Shown: piece by piece, positions 60,289 through 64,000 of the stretch
Layout: every line of letters begins with the position of its first letter
How positions within the stretch are numbered: position 1 is the stretch's first letter
Source: Effusibacillus consociatus
Lineage (GTDB): Bacteria > Bacillota > Bacilli > Tumebacillales > Effusibacillaceae
DNA: 64,000 nucleotides
Reading direction: 5' to 3'
Assembly: GCF_042652925.1 (NCBI RefSeq)
Contig: NZ_JBHSHC010000052.1
Span: 1 to 64,000 of the forward strand
The notes under the pieces: model-generated
Databases searched by the model: none
Told to the model about the DNA's origin: nothing
Seen by the model: only the letters and a program-made list of their open reading frames with translations
Position numbers and translations under genes: made by a program

Positions 60289-61626
60289 ATGCAAAAGTTT
60301 GTGATTGTCGGTGGAGATGCGGCTGGGATGAGCGCAGCGATGCAAATTGTCAGGCGGCTGCCGGACGCTTCAGTGGTGGCTTTAGAGATGGGGGATACAT
60401 TTTCGTATGCACAATGCGGGCTTCCTTATTATATAGGCGGCGATATTCCCGAAACAGATAATTTAATCGCAAGATCGGCAGAAACCTTTCGCAACAAATA
60501 CGGAATTGATGCCCGCACCTATCACAAGGTAACGAAAATTCATCCATCGGAAAAAACAGTCGATTTCATAAATATGCAATCCGGTGAGGCAGGAACAGTC
60601 CCCTATGACCGGTTGCTGATTGCTACAGGCGCTCGTCCTGTCGTTCCCGAGTGGGAAGGAATTGATTTGCAAGGGGTATTTGTGCTGAAAACAATTCGGG
60701 ATGCGGAACGGATTCGAGAATACGTAAGGAACGGTGAAGTCAACAAATGTGTGATTATCGGCGGCGGACCCATAGGCATTGAAATGGCGGAAGCGTTGTC
60801 TGCTTCGGAGAAGAAAGTAACGATCCTCGATCGGAATCCACAGTTGGCGACAGCTTGGAATTCAGAAATTGCAGAGATTGCAAAGCAGCATATGGAAGAA
60901 AATGGGGTGCTCGTGAAACCGGAACAAAACGTGAAAGGAATCGTTGGGCAGAATGGGAAAGCCGCAGCGGTTGAAACAGAATCTGAAACCCTCGAAGCAG
61001 ATCTTGTCTTGCTTGCGGTCGGAGTGGCGCCAAACAGCGAACTGGCAAAAGACGCGGGAGTTCAATTGGGGGTTCGCAATGCAATTCAGGTGAATGCAAG
61101 GATGGAAACAAATTTGCCCGGAATATATGCAGCCGGTGATGTGGCGGTTCATTACCATCGGGTGAAGAAAAAGGATGATTATATTCCGTTGGGTACAACC
61201 GCGAATAAGCAAGGACGGATTGCAGGCATTAACATGTCCGGTGAACAGGCAGCGTTTGCCGGGATTGTTGGATCGGCTGTAATGAAAGTGTTTGAGCTGG
61301 GGTTGGCCCGGACGGGGTTATCCAGAAAAGAAGCGGAAGACTTGGGGATGGAGGTTGAGGTGGTAACGATCAACACGAAGGATCATGCCGGATATTATCC
61401 GAATGCGGAGGATCTGTCGATCCAACTGATCGTGGAGAAATCTGCAGGGCAGCTGGTAGGCGGGCAAGCGGCTGGCAAATCGGGGGCTGACAAGCGGGTG
61501 GATGTATTGGCGACCGCTTTGTATCATGAGCTGACAGTCCATGAACTATTGGATCTGGACCTCACATACGCCCCGCCTTTTAACGGGGTATGGGATCCCA
61601 TTCAACAGGCGGCCCGCCGCTTTTGA
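60289..61626 (+). CDS. CoA-disulfide reductase / NADH oxidase-like flavoprotein
   Basis: A 445-residue FAD- and NAD(P)H-dependent disulfide reductase-family protein. FAD loop GGDAAGMSAA (8-17), redox Cys43 in YAQCGLPYYIGG, NAD loop IIGGGPIGIEMAEAL, and FAD-binding GIYAAGDVA. The single Cys fits CoA-disulfide reductases or NADH oxidase/peroxidase. ATG 60289 follows GGAGGGGG. It may keep low-molecular-weight thiols reduced. It separates dacF from spoIIAA, unlike B. subtilis. Confidence 0.85.
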   Translation: MQKFVIVGGDAAGMSAAMQIVRRLPDASVVALEMGDTFSYAQCGLPYYIGGDIPETDNLIARSAETFRNKYGIDARTYHKVTKIHPSEKTVDFINMQSGEAGTVPYDRLLIATGARPVVPEWEGIDLQGVFVLKTIRDAERIREYVRNGEVNKCVIIGGGPIGIEMAEALSASEKKVTILDRNPQLATAWNSEIAEIAKQHMEENGVLVKPEQNVKGIVGQNGKAAAVETESETLEADLVLLAVGVAPNSELAKDAGVQLGVRNAIQVNARMETNLPGIYAAGDVAVHYHRVKKKDDYIPLGTTANKQGRIAGINMSGEQAAFAGIVGSAVMKVFELGLARTGLSRKEAEDLGMEVEVVTINTKDHAGYYPNAEDLSIQLIVEKSAGQLVGGQAAGKSGADKRVDVLATALYHELTVHELLDLDLTYAPPFNGVWDPIQQAARRF

Positions 61627-61651
61627 CTAATTTAATCGAATTACCACTAGT

Positions 61652-61690
61652 TTTGTCGACATGCAGGAAAATTTTCTCTGTGACTCGAAT
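61652..61690 (+). promoter_or_regulatory. Sigma-H promoter of spoIIA with a Spo0A-box-like site
   Basis: AGGAAAATT (61665-61673) and CGAAT (61686-61690) match the sigma-H -35 and -10 elements with about 12 bases between. TTTGTCGAC (61652-61660) matches all but the last base of the Spo0A box TTTGTCGAA. B. subtilis spoIIA is driven by sigma-H and Spo0A. Confidence 0.65.
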
Positions 61691-61728
61691 ACCCTTGGTA
61701 GATTAGGAGTTGCAGGGGGAGTAAAACG

Positions 61729-62079
61729 ATGAGCATACATGTTGGAACAGATCAAATTGGAACTACCCTGGTAGTCCGCCTGGCTGGTGAACTGGATCAT
61801 CACACGGCTGAAGTGGTTCGAGATCGTGTCGAGTCAGAACTGGAAAAAGGAGAATACAAGAACCTGATTATTTCGATGGAACAATTGTCCTTTATGGATA
61901 GTTCAGGATTAGGCGTCATCTTGGGACGTTACAAGCGAATTTCGCAGCTGGGAGGAAAAATGTCCCTTTGCTCCGTAAATGATTCCATCCGGAAAATATT
62001 TGAACTGTCAGGAATCCCCCAAATATTGCCAATCCACGATACCGAAACCCGTGCGTTAACAGAAATGGGGGAGGCATAA
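61729..62079 (+). CDS. spoIIAA: Anti-sigma-F factor antagonist SpoIIAA
   Basis: A 116-residue STAS protein. FMDSSGLGVILGRYK at 55-69 holds the phosphorylation site, the second Ser (Ser59). Unphosphorylated SpoIIAA binds SpoIIAB and frees sigma-F in the forespore. ATG 61729 follows AGGGGGAG. It is three bases from spoIIAB. Confidence 0.96.
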   Translation: MSIHVGTDQIGTTLVVRLAGELDHHTAEVVRDRVESELEKGEYKNLIISMEQLSFMDSSGLGVILGRYKRISQLGGKMSLCSVNDSIRKIFELSGIPQILPIHDTETRALTEMGEA

Positions 62080-62081
62080 CC

Positions 62082-62522
62082 ATGGCTCGCAATTATATGA
62101 AACTGGAGTTTGCCAGCTTGTCGCAAAATGAGTCATTTGCCAGGGTATCGGTGGCGGCGTTTGTCTCGCAACTCAATCCTGACATGGAAGAATTAACCGA
62201 GATTAAGACAGTCGTATCGGAAGCCGTTACAAACGCCATCATTCATGGGTACGACGGAAGAGATGGGATTGTTACCGTAACTTGCTCGCTGGAAGGCCAG
62301 CGGATTGAAATTGTGATCGAAGATGAAGGTCAAGGAATTCCCGATATTGAGCAGGCTCGCGAACCGCTTTATACTTCGAAGCCTGAATTGGAGCGTTCCG
62401 GCATGGGATTCACCATCATGGAGAACTTTATGGATGAGATTGAGGTAACTTCCGAGCTTGGCAAGGGAACACGCGTCCGGCTGGTGAAAAGTATCAAGAG
62501 TGCGCAAGTGCTCGGACATTGA
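62082..62522 (+). CDS. spoIIAB: Anti-sigma-F factor SpoIIAB
   Basis: A 146-residue GHKL kinase and anti-sigma factor. SEAVTNAIIHGYDGR (N box), IEDEGQGIPD (G1) and ERSGMGFTIMENFMD (G2) are present. It holds sigma-F inactive and phosphorylates SpoIIAA. ATG 62082 follows GGGGAGG. Confidence 0.95.
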   Translation: MARNYMKLEFASLSQNESFARVSVAAFVSQLNPDMEELTEIKTVVSEAVTNAIIHGYDGRDGIVTVTCSLEGQRIEIVIEDEGQGIPDIEQAREPLYTSKPELERSGMGFTIMENFMDEIEVTSELGKGTRVRLVKSIKSAQVLGH

Positions 62523-62533
62523 GGGGCTTGTCT

Positions 62534-63283
62534 ATGGAACGAAATCGAACCCCTTCACAAGCCAAATTAACCGATGAACAAGTGAAAGAGCTTATCAGGA
62601 ACAGCCAGGCAGGAGATGACCATGCTCGGGAACAGCTCGTAATCGCCAATCAACGATTGGTGTGGTCTGTGGTTCAGCGATTTTTAAATCGCGGATATGA
62701 GCCGGAGGATCTGTTTCAAATCGGATGTATCGGCTTAATGAAAGCAATTGACAAATTCGACCTGAGTTATGATGTCCGGTTTTCTACATACGCGGTTCCG
62801 ATGATTATCGGGGAGATTCAGAGGTTTCTGCGTGATGACTCGACTGTCAAAATCTCCCGATCCCTAAAGGAAACCGCCCGTCAAATTCGAAAAGTGCGCG
62901 ATGAATTATCCAAAAAAATGGGACGGCAGCCGCATATTAACGAGGTGGCGGAAGCGATGGGAATGGAACCGGCGGAGGTTGTGTTCGCTCAGGAAGCTTT
63001 GCGGCAGCCTGCCTCCATCCACGAAACCGTCTTCGAAAATGACGGGGATCCGATTTATCTGATGGATCAAATTGCGGATGACTCACAAGATCGTTGGTTT
63101 GATAAACTTTCACTGCATGACGCTTTATCAAAGCTGCCTGAAAGAGAGCGATTAATTGTTTTTCTGCGCTTTTTCAGGGACAAAACACAGGCGGAAGTTG
63201 CGGACGTCTTGGGAATATCCCAAGTTCAGGTGTCTCGCCTTGAAAAGCGGATTTTACAAACGATAAAAGATCAATTGGGATAA
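62534..63283 (+). CDS. sigF: RNA polymerase sigma factor SigF
   Basis: A 249-residue sporulation sigma factor, first forespore-specific. Region 2 contains YEPEDLFQIGCIGLMKAID and FSTYAVPMIIGEIQRFLRDD; region 4 contains LPERERLIVFLRFF and QAEVADVLGISQVQVSRLE. ATG 62534 is seven bases from GAGGGG; the frame also runs back over the spoIIAB stop. Closes the spoIIA operon. Confidence 0.96.
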   Translation: MERNRTPSQAKLTDEQVKELIRNSQAGDDHAREQLVIANQRLVWSVVQRFLNRGYEPEDLFQIGCIGLMKAIDKFDLSYDVRFSTYAVPMIIGEIQRFLRDDSTVKISRSLKETARQIRKVRDELSKKMGRQPHINEVAEAMGMEPAEVVFAQEALRQPASIHETVFENDGDPIYLMDQIADDSQDRWFDKLSLHDALSKLPERERLIVFLRFFRDKTQAEVADVLGISQVQVSRLEKRILQTIKDQLG

Positions 63284-63338
63284 AATTTCTTTTCCTGCCG
63301 CATACTTTTACTAATTGCACTGCATGTGGGAGGAGCGC

Positions 63339-63479
63339 ATGAACCGGAATTTGTTCAAAGGACGTATCGTTCGTCTGTTACTGGCCGGCATTCTTATCTG
63401 TACCGGTGCCGGATGGGGATACTATCACTTCGTGATGACACCCCAATACGACTCGGTGACCAATGCAACCAGGCTCTAG
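63339..63479 (+). CDS. 46-residue single-pass membrane protein between sigF and spoVAC
   Basis: ATG 63339 follows GGGAGGAG. The product begins MNRNLFKGRIVRLLLAGILI, with a membrane helix at about 10-30, and ends MTPQYDSVTNATRL. It is basic at the front. A terminator hairpin follows the stop. No known family. The place normally taken by spoVAA and spoVAB in B. subtilis holds only this gene. Confidence 0.65.
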   Translation: MNRNLFKGRIVRLLLAGILICTGAGWGYYHFVMTPQYDSVTNATRL

Positions 63480-63482
63480 AAG

Positions 63483-63520
63483 AATGCCTTTAGCGGAACT
63501 TTTCTGCTAAAGGCATTTTC
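63483..63520 (+). terminator. Terminator before spoVAC
   Basis: AATGCCTTTAGC (63483-63494) pairs with GCTAAAGGCATT (63506-63517), then TTC. Confidence 0.8.
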
Positions 63521-63618
63521 ATGTTATTGGGGGCAGTTTCCAACAGGAAACTGGCATAGGAGGCAAGCCATGGAGGGATTCTAAAGAAACACGAAGAGTC
63601 TTGCGAGGAGGTTCATCA

Positions 63619-64000
63619 ATGATTGCAAGTGGTCCCAAAAATCAGGAAGCGTATAAGAAATTTGCCAAAGAACGCACACCTCAACGACCTTTATACAAAA
63701 ATGTGGTGCGGGCGTTCCTTGCGGGGGGCACGATCTGTCTAATCGGTCAAGCAATCCAGACATTTTACACTACTTACTTCAACTTTACAGAACGATCTGC
63801 CAGCAATCCGACAGTCGCTACTTTAATATTCATTTCGGTGCTCTTAACCGGGCTCGGGGTTTACGATCGGATCGGTCAATGGGCGGGAGCCGGCTCTGCA
63901 GTTCCGGTCACGGGATTTGCGAATGCAATGGCCTCTTCGGCACTCGAGTATAAAAGTGAAGGATATGTCTTGGGAGTCGCGGGAAACATGTTTAAACTGG
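63619..64000 (+). CDS. spoVAC: Stage V sporulation protein AC (partial)
   Basis: ATG 63619 follows GAGGAGG. The 127 residues visible end with the window. It has the SpoVAC features RPLYKNVVRAFLAGGTICLI, then GVYDRIGQWAGAGSAVPVTG and ALEYKSEGYVLGVAGNMFKL. A polytopic inner-membrane protein of the spore dipicolinic-acid channel. spoVAA and spoVAB are not upstream, so the operon begins with spoVAC. The stop lies outside the window. Confidence 0.93.
   Translation, partial: MIASGPKNQEAYKKFAKERTPQRPLYKNVVRAFLAGGTICLIGQAIQTFYTTYFNFTERSASNPTVATLIFISVLLTGLGVYDRIGQWAGAGSAVPVTGFANAMASSALEYKSEGYVLGVAGNMFKL

Overview
The window looks like a chromosomal segment of an endospore-forming member of the Bacillota, order Bacillales. 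A relative of Effusibacillus or Tumebacillus (Alicyclobacillaceae) fits best, but the genus is only inferred. The evidence is the sporulation block (spoIIM, dacF, spoIIAA-spoIIAB-sigF, spoVAC), strong AGGAGG ribosome binding sites, frequent GTG/TTG starts, and gene orders that match other Bacillales: mce-carboxyltransferase-M20 peptidase (yqjCDE-like), mciZ-nudF-endoQ (yqxK), spoIIM-fur-yqzK-xerD-deoB-pnp-pdp and dacF-spoIIA.

Layout. 0-1 kb: tail of an unknown gene and a frameshifted ABC permease. 1.1-6.7 kb: cobalamin-dependent methylmalonyl-CoA mutase in two subunits, epimerase, carboxyltransferase and an M20 peptidase. 6.7-8.9 kb: small uncharacterised genes, including a six-cysteine 54-residue protein, a possible Sm-like protein with a partial duplicate, and an orphan RuvC-fold protein. 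8.9-16.7 kb: second M20 peptidase, a DUF3866 protein, a short reverse-strand gene resembling the FtsZ inhibitor MciZ, nudF, an EndoQ-like nuclease, serC, spoIIM, an RNHCP protein, fur and a YqzK-like protein. 16.8-23.7 kb: xerD, an MFS transporter, a remnant of a free-methionine-sulfoxide reductase, then the nucleoside catabolic operon deoB-pnp-pnp2-pdp.

Between pdp and dacF, which I expect to be close together in relatives, lie about 34 kb of accessory DNA: a collapsed ABC transporter, a tyrosine-degradation operon (hpd-fahA-hmgA-flavin reductase), then a large surface-glycan island (29.0-55.3 kb). The island holds sugar-building genes (an RfbH/E1-type iron-sulfur dehydratase, a ThDP enzyme, an aldolase, an SDR, a dehydroquinate-synthase-like cyclase, two epimerases), a GT10 fucosyltransferase-like enzyme, four glycosyltransferase-TPR proteins (one with two catalytic domains), a CgeB-like glycosyltransferase, two paired GT2 enzymes and a beta-helix protein fused to two AAA+ domains. 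Two DUF6385-like proteins lie on the opposite strand; one carries six cysteine-bearing repeats of about 12 residues. My best reading is a system that builds an unusual sugar and decorates a repeat protein, probably on the spore surface. This is inference.

55.6-57.5 kb: an RsbT-like kinase overlapping a histidine kinase that ends in an RsbR-like STAS domain. 57.6-64.0 kb: dacF, an XRE-TPR regulator, a CoA-disulfide-reductase-like flavoprotein, then spoIIAA-spoIIAB-sigF behind a sigma-H-like promoter with a Spo0A-box-like site, a 46-residue membrane protein, and the start of spoVAC, cut by the window end. No tRNA, rRNA, CRISPR array or intact insertion sequence was seen.
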